A program made the position numbers and the translations under genes. From Chryseobacterium sp. MYb264 (lineage in GTDB: Bacteria; Bacteroidota; Bacteroidia; Flavobacteriales; Weeksellaceae): a DNA stretch of 64,000 bases. The stretch is from the NCBI RefSeq assembly GCF_035974275.1, contig NZ_CP142422.1, positions 3,162,001-3,226,000 of the forward strand, read 5' to 3'. The notes under the pieces were generated by a model. That model saw only the letters and a program-made list of their open reading frames with translations, did not search any database and was not told the origin of the DNA. The stretch's first letter is position 1, and every line of letters begins with the position of its first letter. Below, one piece after another: positions 1 through 7,075 of this stretch.

Positions 1-169
1 CTGAAAGTATATCATCCTCTTTTGTAAAAACCTTGTCCAGATCCACATTTCCGTAGTTAGGAGGTGAAGTCTTATTTTCGGTAATATTTTCTTTCGTTTC
101 TGATTTATTTTTACAGGAAAAAATGATAAAAAAAGCTGATAAAGCAAGTACAAAGTTACGCATCCTCAT
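1..169 (-). CDS. Lipoprotein, N-terminal part (runs off the window)
   Basis: The reading frame opens at ATG 169 (or the in-frame ATG at 163) and runs off the left edge after 56 codons. It begins with a short charged stretch and a hydrophobic segment ending in FSC, a typical lipoprotein signal with the acylated cysteine at about residue 19, followed by a Lys/Asn/Glu/Thr-rich linker. It is therefore probably an envelope lipoprotein. The visible part gives no functional domain. Confidence 0.6.
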   Translation of the reverse strand, partial: MRMRNFVLALSAFFIIFSCKNKSETKENITENKTSPPNYGNVDLDKVFTKEDDILS

Positions 170-304
170 GAGTTTCAAAAATGAGCAGCAATTTAATAAA
201 ACTCAAAATAAATATTTACTATTGAATGTATATTATGAATTATTTAACATAAAAAAAAATGAAGGATAAGCTAAAAAATCAACTTATTCTTTTGCTTGTC
301 TTTG

Positions 305-1234
305 TTAACAATATGCCCCTATGATCTTATCCACAATTACCTGTGCCAGCTTTTCTTTGCTCTGAACCGTCCAGCCTGCAATATGAGGGGTAACAATGGC
401 TTTGTCGGATGCTAAAAGATAATTCAGATCTTCGTTTTCTGTTTCCAGATTTTCAAAAGAAGATTTTTCATATTCCAAAACATCAAGACAGGCACCTTTT
501 ACTTTTCCAGACTTTAATGCTTCCACTAAACTTTTGGTTTCTACATTTTTCCCTCTTGCCGTATTTACAAAATAGAAATCGTTTTTCATTTCTGAAATAA
601 ATGTTGAATCTACCAAATAGCGAGTTTCTTCCGTCATCGGAATGTGTAAACTTAGAACCTCAGCCTGTTCTTTCAATTCATCCAAAGAAACCTGAGTTGC
701 AAATTCATCCGAAAGATTAGGCAAAATGTCATGAAAAATCACTTTACAGCCAAAGCCCGAAAGCCTTTTAGCCGTAGCCTGACCCATGTTTCCATACCCG
801 ATAAGTCCAACAGTTTTTCCTAGTAATTCATCACCGCGGTTTTCTTCACGAAGCCAGATGCCGTTTTTTACTTCCTGAGATGCGATGAATAATCGATTCA
901 TTAAAATCAGCAACATTCCGACAACATGTTCCGCTACAGAATCTCTGTTCCCTTCCGGAGAATTAATCAGTTGAATTCCCAATTTTTCAGCCACAGGAAT
1001 ATCAATATTTTCCATTCCTGCTCCTACTCTGGCAATAAATTTCAGATTTTTAGCTTGTTCTAAAAAGTTCTTATCCAAAGGAATTCTGCTTCGGATGATA
1101 ATTCCGTCATAGTTTTCAATTTTAGCACAAACCTCATCGTAGGAAGATGCAAAATCTTCTTCCAAAATAAAGTTTTTCGCTAAAAGCTGCTCGGTAATTA
1201 AAGGGTGATTTTTATCTAAAAGAAGGATTTTCAT
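305..1234 (-). CDS. D-2-hydroxyacid dehydrogenase (SerA-like)
   Basis: A 309-residue NAD-dependent D-isomer 2-hydroxyacid dehydrogenase. The Rossmann motif GLIGYGNMG lies near residue 144. The family's catalytic Arg (NTARG), Glu (in CLDVLEYE) and His (TPHIAGW) follow in the usual order. It has the short form without an ACT domain, as in Bacteroidota phosphoglycerate-dehydrogenase-like enzymes, so 3-phosphoglycerate is a plausible but unproven substrate. The neighbouring 3' gene is a lipoprotein 136 bp downstream, and no serC is seen here to support a serine operon. Upstream lies a CACNAAT-type repeat and the broken GxxExxY gene. Confidence 0.85.
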   Translation of the reverse strand: MKILLLDKNHPLITEQLLAKNFILEEDFASSYDEVCAKIENYDGIIIRSRIPLDKNFLEQAKNLKFIARVGAGMENIDIPVAEKLGIQLINSPEGNRDSVAEHVVGMLLILMNRLFIASQEVKNGIWLREENRGDELLGKTVGLIGYGNMGQATAKRLSGFGCKVIFHDILPNLSDEFATQVSLDELKEQAEVLSLHIPMTEETRYLVDSTFISEMKNDFYFVNTARGKNVETKSLVEALKSGKVKGACLDVLEYEKSSFENLETENEDLNYLLASDKAIVTPHIAGWTVQSKEKLAQVIVDKIIGAYC

Positions 1235-1245
1235 ATTTATTTAAA

Positions 1246-1283
1246 CACTAATGACACAAATATTTTTTGCACAAATGGCACTA
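1246..1283. repeat. Quasi-periodic CACNAAT word repeat
   Basis: The words CACTAAT, CACAAAT, GCACAAATGG and CACTATT follow each other at roughly 8-15 bp spacing in the gap between two genes. The same word class recurs at about 1704-1765, 21730-21768, 28254-28283 and 28421-28452. The role is unknown. Confidence 0.45.
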
Positions 1284-1675
1284 TTATCGCTTTCCGTTGA
1301 TCACTCTTTTTACACCATCTTTAAATTGATGGGTATTAAAGTTGATCAGCATTCCTAGTTTAGAATTACTCAATCTAAGATAGGTAAGGATTTGAGCTAA
1401 ATGAATATCGCTCAGTACTTCGACTGCTTTTATTTCTAAGACAAACTTATTCTCAATAAATAAATCTAATCGATATCCTACATCTAATTTTATCTCTTCA
1501 TAAATAAGAGGCATAGCCTTTTGTTTTTCAACCTGAAGCCCGCATTTCTGAAGTTCATAACACATACATTCTTCATAAGCACTTTCTAAAAGTCCGGGAC
1601 CAAAACTTTATGAACCAGATATCCCGATTCATAAACAATCTTTGATATTTCATTTTCAGAAATATCGGTTTTCAT
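1284..1675 (-). pseudogene. GxxExxY family protein, frameshifted
   Basis: A small protein of the GxxExxY family (PD-(D/E)XK-like fold in the literature, function unclear). The N-terminal part starts at ATG 1675 and reads SKIVYESGYLVHK, then the frame breaks near 1605. The expected continuation LGPGLLESAYEECMCYEL is present one frame over. A single missing G (TTGGTCCC where TTGGGTCCC would keep the frame) explains the break. The C-terminal 93 residues stay open from 1565 and include IKAVE, the likely catalytic core. It is either a genuine pseudogene or a sequencing error; read-level data would decide. Confidence 0.7.
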
Positions 1676-1703
1676 ATTTTTTTCATCTTTGTATTTATTA
1701 AGC

Positions 1704-1765
1704 ACAAATCACACTCAATATTACTCATAATATTTGTAAAAATTCGTGCAAATCATTTGTGTTAT
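1704..1765. repeat. Quasi-periodic CACNAAT/ATTTGTG word repeat
   Basis: GCACAAATCACAC, followed by TTCGTGCAAATCATTTGTG, gives the CACNAAT word on both strands in the gap before the thioesterase stop codon. It belongs to the same dispersed word family as 1246-1283. Confidence 0.4.
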
Positions 1766-1771
1766 TTGTAT

Positions 1772-2296
1772 TTATTTACCGGGTTCTTGGAACAGCTTTT
1801 TCAGTTCCACAGATTCCAAAGGCTTCATTCTTCCTGAAAGAATTAATGAAAGTTCTTTTCTTCTCAATGCTGCGGCAAATCTTTCCTGCTCTTCCACCGT
1901 CTCAGGCTCCATTGCTGGAATAGGAATGGGTCTGTTGAATTCATCAACTGCCACGAAAGTATAAATTCCAGAATTCGTATGTGTTTTTTTCTGATTGATC
2001 GGGTCATCCAACCAAACATCTACATACACTTCCATTGAAGTTGAAAATGCTCTGGAAACTTTAGATTCCATCACCACAATCCCCCCTTCAGGAATAGGAT
2101 GATCAAATGAAACGTGATTCACAGACGCTGTTACCACTCTTCTTTCACAATGTCTTGTTGCCGAAATAGAAGCACATCTGTCCATTCTCGCTAATAATTC
2201 TCCCCCAAAAAGGTTTCTCAACTGGTTGGTATCGTTGGGAAGTACAATATTTGTCATGACCGTTAAGGATTCTGACGCTTTCTTTATTTTTGCCAT
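1772..2296 (-). CDS. Acyl-CoA thioesterase (hotdog fold)
   Basis: A 174-residue cytoplasmic thioesterase of the YciA/BFIT-like hotdog family, which hydrolyses acyl-CoA to free fatty acid and CoA. Visible family signatures are NLFGGELLARMD near residue 30, with the conserved Asp, and the VNHVSFDHPIP strand, followed by the beta segment that ends in DVWLDD. It starts 3 bp after the stop of the upstream HU-domain gene, so the two are probably co-transcribed. The C-terminal 40 residues (charged, EEQERFAAALRRKEL) are an extension seen in several Bacteroidota homologues. Confidence 0.85.
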   Translation of the reverse strand: MAKIKKASESLTVMTNIVLPNDTNQLRNLFGGELLARMDRCASISATRHCERRVVTASVNHVSFDHPIPEGGIVVMESKVSRAFSTSMEVYVDVWLDDPINQKKTHTNSGIYTFVAVDEFNRPIPIPAMEPETVEEQERFAAALRRKELSLILSGRMKPLESVELKKLFQEPGK

Positions 2297-2299
2297 GTC

Positions 2300-3070
2300 T
2301 TAGTGTTGTTGTTTAGGAGTTATCGGAGTCTTGGCCATCGGGACCGTGTTTACAGGTTGTGCAACCGGTTTTATAACAGAATCCTTTTTCAGGGAATCTG
2401 AAACTTTGATCCACGCGGAGTCCGTTGGCATTTTCACGGTATCTTTTACGATAACTTTAGGCTTATTCTGTAGTGCCTGTATAGAATCTTTTTCCTGCTT
2501 AAAAGACTGATCTCCGAAAAGCAGCTCCTGATTGGTCAGCCCAAGATAAGCAATAACTGCCACAGGAATGGCAATAAGAAAAATCCAAAGCAGTGACTTT
2601 CCTACTTTGTATTTTTTCCCTTTGCGCTCCACTGATTTTGGCTGCTGGTTATTTTTAATGTCTGAAAGCTTGATTTCTTCCAAACCATAAAAATCGGGAT
2701 GTGCAGATTCTACTCTTTTTCCTTTAAAATGAATTTTAGAATCTTCCTCAATGGTTATCGTTCCCAAACCGGAAATTTCTAAAATATTTTCTGACTGCAG
2801 TTTTTTCTTCCAGAAATCGGTCTGGATCTTCAAATCACTCTTGGAAGCTTCCAGCGTCATCTGCTTCTGTTCACTGATAAAAGCCGCCAGATCATCCGAC
2901 TGCACTTCATAATCAGAGGTAAAAGCAATCTGACTTGCCGGAGGCAAAATGCTCCCGTTCTCAGAGTTGATCACCGCCTTGGAATTTTCCAGAGAAAACA
3001 CACCAAAACCGGGAACTGCTGCAGTCCCAAACTGTTTCAGATATTCTAAAATGTAAGCTGAAATATTCAT
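2300..3070 (-). CDS. HU/CCDC81-like domain membrane protein
   Basis: A 256-residue Bacteroidota-specific protein. Residues 1-55 (ISAYILEYLKQFGTAAVPGFG) and about 60-130 look like the two CCDC81-like prokaryotic HU domains. A Lys-rich stretch precedes one transmembrane helix at about residues 158-177, and a periplasmic Lys/Asp/Pro-rich tail follows. Many relatives end in a SPOR domain that binds denuded peptidoglycan; none is visible here, so this may be a shorter variant. HU-like folds bind DNA in other proteins, but that activity is not established for this family. Gene order suggests co-expression with the thioesterase. Confidence 0.7.
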   Translation of the reverse strand: MNISAYILEYLKQFGTAAVPGFGVFSLENSKAVINSENGSILPPASQIAFTSDYEVQSDDLAAFISEQKQMTLEASKSDLKIQTDFWKKKLQSENILEISGLGTITIEEDSKIHFKGKRVESAHPDFYGLEEIKLSDIKNNQQPKSVERKGKKYKVGKSLLWIFLIAIPVAVIAYLGLTNQELLFGDQSFKQEKDSIQALQNKPKVIVKDTVKMPTDSAWIKVSDSLKKDSVIKPVAQPVNTVPMAKTPITPKQQH

Positions 3071-3527
3071 TTGGTGGCAAATTTATAACTTTTTCATGAC
3101 TTTTTTGAACATTTGTTTTCATAAAAAACAGCTAAAATCATTGAGTTTCAAATTATATTTTTCAAGAATTAATACCTTGATTCTAATTTTTGCTTTAGTT
3201 ATTTAATTTTCAGCACTAAAAAACATTTCAACGACAACAAAACATTACATTCCGTGAATTCTATTCTTTTTATATTTTTCGTAATTTTTATCACCATTTT
3301 TAAACAATAATTTAATTTAAAAATAAAAAAGACCACCGAAGCAGTCTTATAAAAATTTAGTCTAACATTTACTTATATAAGTTCAAAGTTGAATGTTCAA
3401 TGTTTGAAGTTATCGGTTTTTGACAGTTCAATACAGGATACAACATTTTTCATCATCCTCATCAATTTCCATATCCATCTTCCCGCTTCCAACCTCTAAA
3501 AACCATCTGGCTCTTTCCCTTTCCATC
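3071..3527. other. 457-bp intergenic region, no gene
   Basis: No convincing coding frame is present. The region holds an A/T-rich stretch, a rho-independent terminator (3320-3348, minus) and two word repeats (3381-3411 and 3451-3528). The small frames that cross it lie inside the repeats and overlap the receptor gene. Confidence 0.6.
3320..3348 (-). terminator. Rho-independent terminator, UUCG loop
   Basis: On the minus strand AAGACTGC-TTCG-GTGGTCTT forms an 8-bp stem (two G-T pairs) closed by a UUCG tetraloop and followed by a T tract. It lies 180 bp beyond the stop of the TonB-dependent receptor and is that gene's likely terminator. Confidence 0.7.
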
Positions 3528-3528
3528 T
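3381..3528. repeat. Quasi-periodic word repeats (GTTCAA and GGAAG types)
   Basis: At 3381-3411 the string runs through GTTCAAAG, TTGAATG, TTCAATG and TTTGAAG. At 3451-3528 the minus strand repeats GATGGAAA/GGAAGCGGGAAGATGGA-like words with a period near 7. A similar GGATGATGGAGGCGGGAGG run occurs at 15013-15050. These look like low-complexity intergenic repeats, not genes. Confidence 0.4.
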
Positions 3529-5642
3529 TATTGAATTTTCCAGCTGATCCCAAACATAAAGTTGGTTCCTGCCTGAGAAAAATAGTAGGGACCTCCGTCA
3601 TACACCGCTCCATTATTCACATATTTTTTATTGAAAAGGTTGTTAACCAACAATTTCAATGCGACATCATTATTTTTAATCTTAAACTGATACTGAGCAT
3701 TAAAATCTGTAAGGAAATAATCTTTTAACTGCAAATTTTTATCTTCTGTATTATCCAGATATTGTCTTCCGACATATTGATTGGATAAACCAAACTGGAA
3801 ATTTTTATTAGGATTGAATCGTATTCCCAAATTTGCGATCACGTCCGGAGAAAAAGAAATCTGGGTATTTCCAAGATCTTTGGTCACTTTTACATTTTCA
3901 ATCTTGAAATCTAAATTTCTATTCTGGCTGAATGTCACGTTTCCCGTAAGTTCCCATTGTTTGGAAAGCTTAGCCAAAGCGCCAATTTCCACTCCTCTCC
4001 TGTAACTTTTCCCTGAATTTGTTCTGATAAAAGCTCCTACGTTATTCATTTGTCCGTTTAAAACCAACTGGTTTACATAGTACATATAATATAAGTTGGC
4101 GGTAAAAGATACAATACCGAACTGTTTTTCAATTCCCGCCTCAAAATCGTGAAGCTTTTCTGCTTTCACATTATTGTCTGCCATCAGATCATCACGATTC
4201 GGTTCACGTTGAGCGTGCGCATATGAAAGGAATACTTTTCCGCTGCCAATTCTGTAATTAATTCCTGCTTTTGGATTAAAAAACAACCAGTTTTTCTTCA
4301 GATTTCCGCCTTCATCATCACCAGCCTGAAGAATTTTTGTGTCGTAATCGATATGTCTCAACTGAAGATCTCCGAAGAATTCAAAATCATCAACTTTAAC
4401 CAATGCTTTTGCGAACCCGGCAACTTCATTTTTTACCGAGCGGTTTCTGTAGTATTCATGCTCATCAATTTGCGGAAGAAAAACGCCTGTTACGTTTCCA
4501 AAATGCCGACCATAATATTGGTTGGCAACAGCCCCAAAATTCAGGTCAATATTCTCAAATTTCCCGTATAGTGTGGAAACAATTCCGTAAAAATCATTAT
4601 CAAGCCATTTTTTTCTGATGAAATCTGTTTTAGCTAAAGTTTGTGAACCATCAACAAAATCGGGAAGATTATATTTTGAAAATTTACCGTCCTGCTTATA
4701 GTTTTCATAATATCCTTTACCTTTCGTGTAATGCAAAGTGGTTTCTAAATTCCATTTTTCATTAAACTTCTGTTCCCATAACAACTGATAATGGTTTTGT
4801 CTGTAATTATCTGTTTCATTATCATAAAAGCTGGAAATATTACCGTCTGCATCGTAGATCGCTCCTGAATAATTGAATTTAGGATTGGTTTCCCATGTCT
4901 TTCTGTCGATTCCGTTCCAAGCCTGATAGGTTTTTTCTTTACCACCAAAAGCCATCAAACGGATTTTCGTGTTCTTCTCCTCAAATAATGCCGTGAAATT
5001 ATAAGAATGTAGTTTTGAAGACGCTCTATCGATATATCCGTCAGAATTGATGTGTGTGTATCTTCCCATTACGGAAAGTCGGTTTCCCCAGAATTTTCCG
5101 GAACCCACCTCACCAGAGTATTTGTAGGTATTAAATGAACCATAGCTGTCATCGGTTTTAAAATAAAACTTGTCGTCTGGTTCTTTTGAAATCACATTGA
5201 TGCTTGCACCAAATGCAGAAACCCCGTTATTGGAAGTTCCCACACCTCTTTGGATGACAATTTGTGAAGCTGAGCTCGTAAGATCCGGGACATTCACAAA
5301 AAATGTTCCCTGGCTTTCAGAATCGTTGTAAGGAACACCATTCATCATCACGTTAATTCCTCTTCCCGCCACCCCACGAATTCTAAAACCTGTGTATCCA
5401 ACGCCATTTCCGGCATCAGAAGTCGCGATAATAGACGTTTGATTTTTAAGTAAAATAGGAAGATCCTGCCCCAGATTTTTATTATCTAAATCTTTCTGAA
5501 CATTGATGATCTCTTTAGCGACAGGAAGTCTTTTGGTAAAGTTAACAGCTTCAATTTCCTTTATTTTCAAGGAATCGGTATTTTGTGCTTGTAAAAAAGC
5601 AAAAGAGCCAACGGTAAGCCCTAAAAAAAATAAACCTTTCAT
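3528..5642 (-). CDS. TonB-dependent receptor, probably for thiamine compounds
   Basis: A 704-residue outer-membrane receptor. It has a signal peptide (residues 1-19, ending FAFLQAQ), a plug domain around residues 45-160 (TGFRIRGVAGRGINVMMNG is cut here to its core GFRIRGV), and a long alternating beta-barrel ending with aromatic FMFGISWKIQ, the usual outer-membrane C-terminus. A TPP riboswitch lies directly upstream (5769-5834). By established knowledge of Bacteroidota thiamine regulons, this makes thiamine or a precursor the likely substrate. The gene stands alone: no PnuT-type inner-membrane transporter is adjacent. The substrate is inference from the riboswitch. Confidence 0.85.
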   Translation of the reverse strand: MKGLFFLGLTVGSFAFLQAQNTDSLKIKEIEAVNFTKRLPVAKEIINVQKDLDNKNLGQDLPILLKNQTSIIATSDAGNGVGYTGFRIRGVAGRGINVMMNGVPYNDSESQGTFFVNVPDLTSSASQIVIQRGVGTSNNGVSAFGASINVISKEPDDKFYFKTDDSYGSFNTYKYSGEVGSGKFWGNRLSVMGRYTHINSDGYIDRASSKLHSYNFTALFEEKNTKIRLMAFGGKEKTYQAWNGIDRKTWETNPKFNYSGAIYDADGNISSFYDNETDNYRQNHYQLLWEQKFNEKWNLETTLHYTKGKGYYENYKQDGKFSKYNLPDFVDGSQTLAKTDFIRKKWLDNDFYGIVSTLYGKFENIDLNFGAVANQYYGRHFGNVTGVFLPQIDEHEYYRNRSVKNEVAGFAKALVKVDDFEFFGDLQLRHIDYDTKILQAGDDEGGNLKKNWLFFNPKAGINYRIGSGKVFLSYAHAQREPNRDDLMADNNVKAEKLHDFEAGIEKQFGIVSFTANLYYMYYVNQLVLNGQMNNVGAFIRTNSGKSYRRGVEIGALAKLSKQWELTGNVTFSQNRNLDFKIENVKVTKDLGNTQISFSPDVIANLGIRFNPNKNFQFGLSNQYVGRQYLDNTEDKNLQLKDYFLTDFNAQYQFKIKNNDVALKLLVNNLFNKKYVNNGAVYDGGPYYFSQAGTNFMFGISWKIQ

Positions 5643-5768
5643 TCTATAAATCTTTAAAATTTAATGAATAAAAGGGGCGGATTAAATAATGTAGCAATTT
5701 ATTAGTTTAACAATCTAGCAATGAGAATTGGTATATTGTTATAATGTTTCATTGGTACATTTTCAAAA

Positions 5769-5834
5769 TTCCCTAAACGGCATTACCCGTTCCAGGTTCA
5801 TTGGGTATAATCTCAGCTTGTTACAGCACCCCTT
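5769..5834 (-). promoter_or_regulatory. TPP riboswitch (THI element)
   Basis: On the minus strand the conserved blocks occur in order: GGGGTGC, GCTGAGAT, ATACCC, GAACCTG, GGGTAATGCCG and GGGAA. These match the TPP-binding aptamer. It sits about 126 nt upstream of the receptor's ATG. No clear expression-platform hairpin was recognised in the spacer. Confidence 0.93.
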
Positions 5835-5844
5835 AATTCAGCCG

Positions 5845-5875
5845 CGAAATTACAAAAAATATGTCATCATTACAA
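5845..5875 (-). promoter_or_regulatory. Promoter of the riboswitch/receptor transcript
   Basis: Minus strand: TTG (5873-5875), 20 bp spacer, TAATTTCG (5845-5852). It differs from the Bacteroidota -7 consensus TAnnTTTG at one base and would start RNA just before the GGGGTGC block of the riboswitch. The same TAnnTTCG variant occurs before the other TPP riboswitch. Confidence 0.5.
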
Positions 5876-5876
5876 T

Positions 5877-6644
5877 TTAATACGCTTTATTGTGAGAATC
5901 AATATAATAATATGTTTTTCCATCTCTGGACACTTCAAACATTTTACCCATAATCCAGCTATAGTTCCTTTTAATATCATCATATTCGAAAGGTATCACA
6001 ATATTATTTCTGACATCAATAACGCCAAACCTATCATTTTTTGAAGCAATGATCATAGGATTAGAAACGTCGTCACCTTCCATAATATGCAGGTATTCAT
6101 ACTGAGGGTAAATCTGGTAGTCACGATAATCCTCCGCATTCACAAATTTCGATTTTTCAATAATCCCATAGAATCCATTTTTGATATAGGCCTGATATTG
6201 CTGGGACTTAAAATTTTTAGGACATTTTCCCAGATCTGCATCTTTATACTGATATACCCTCTTACCCGCCTGATCGATTCGGTAGGAGATCATATTTTTT
6301 TCTACCGTTGCATACTCTTTAGTACCGAATTTTTTAATCTTTTCATTCGGTGAATTCAGAAGATTACAGTCTTCATAAAAGAACAGCGCAATATGATAGT
6401 CTGCAGGAATTACAAATTTTCCTTTTTGATTGACGTATCCGAACTTTCCTTCTTTCTTTTTGGGAATCAAAACGGGGATATCCTGATTCAGTGTCACCAG
6501 GTCAGGATTGGGTAAGCTCCCTTCATCCACTTTAGAAAGACTGCTTTCAAGAATTTTTTTAATCGGAATTTTTTTAATCGTTTTCTTTTGTCCATTAAAG
6601 GATAACGAAATAAAAAGGGTTAAAATAAAAACAATATTTTTCAT
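5877..6644 (-). CDS. WG-repeat protein, secreted
   Basis: A protein of about 255 residues with an N-terminal signal peptide (MKNIVFILTLFISLSFNG). WG-type repeats follow: GKFGYVNQKGKFVIPADY near residue 67, a middle copy (KNGFYGIIEKSKFVN) and a C-terminal one (NDRFGVIDVRNNIVIPFEY). WG repeats are beta-rich modules common in Bacteroidota envelope proteins, without a defined biochemical role. The chosen start is the third of three closely spaced ATGs (6653, 6650, 6644), because a perfect -7 box (TATTTTTG, 6661-6668) would leave almost no leader before the first two. Confidence 0.7.
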   Translation of the reverse strand: MKNIVFILTLFISLSFNGQKKTIKKIPIKKILESSLSKVDEGSLPNPDLVTLNQDIPVLIPKKKEGKFGYVNQKGKFVIPADYHIALFFYEDCNLLNSPNEKIKKFGTKEYATVEKNMISYRIDQAGKRVYQYKDADLGKCPKNFKSQQYQAYIKNGFYGIIEKSKFVNAEDYRDYQIYPQYEYLHIMEGDDVSNPMIIASKNDRFGVIDVRNNIVIPFEYDDIKRNYSWIMGKMFEVSRDGKTYYYIDSHNKAY

Positions 6645-6747
6645 AATCATCATTTGTCTGCAAAAATAAGACTAAAAATAGAAATTATAAAACTCATATT
6701 TATAAAGAATCTAAATAATATCGCTCGCATAAAATACTAAAAATTCG

Positions 6748-6755
6748 TAATTTTG
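6748..6755 (+). promoter_or_regulatory. Candidate -7 box upstream of the acnB region
   Basis: TAATTTTG matches the Bacteroidota -7 consensus TAnnTTTG. No good TTTG lies at the -33 distance. If used, transcription would begin near 6761 and pass through the decayed aconitase fragment before acnB. Confidence 0.3.
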
Positions 6756-6800
6756 GAAACATTTTTAATTGTTTGATAATTTAAAAACGTTTTCAGCGAT

Positions 6801-7046
6801 ATGAGTTTTGATACGGATATGATCAAAAAAATATACAAACGTTACCTGGAGAGGGTTTTTGCGGCGTTACAAATGACAGGTGAGCCTCTTACTTTTACAA
6901 AAAAGTTCTATCCATTTACCGTTGGGGCAGAAAATTATCTTACATATTTAAAACAAGGTGCAACCTATACTGACTTCGCTTTCCACCGTTTTGTAAGTCA
7001 ACATGCAAAGCCGGAAAATGGCAGTATTCACCATTATTTTATTTAA
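6801..7046 (+). pseudogene. Decayed N-terminal fragment of an AcnA-type aconitase
   Basis: An 81-codon open frame. Its first 60 or so residues align with the start of the AcnA-type aconitase at 12674: both begin M-FD-DMIKK-Y-RY-ER--AA-Q-TG-PLT and both have Y-DFA--R near residue 60, with a gap-free register over the first 30 residues. After that it loses all resemblance and stops. It has none of the aconitase catalytic core. It sits 30 bp upstream of acnB, between a candidate promoter and that gene. It is most simply the remnant of a partial acnA duplication; that the small protein is made is possible but unsupported. Confidence 0.7.
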
Positions 7047-7075
7047 CGATCTAAAAAATTTGAAAGACTTCTATT

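Noticed and set aside
3428..3613. Minus-strand 61-codon frame and its plus-strand partner 3420-3728
   Set aside because: They run across the GGAAG-type repeat and the 3' end of the TonB receptor gene; the residues mirror the repeat and match no family.
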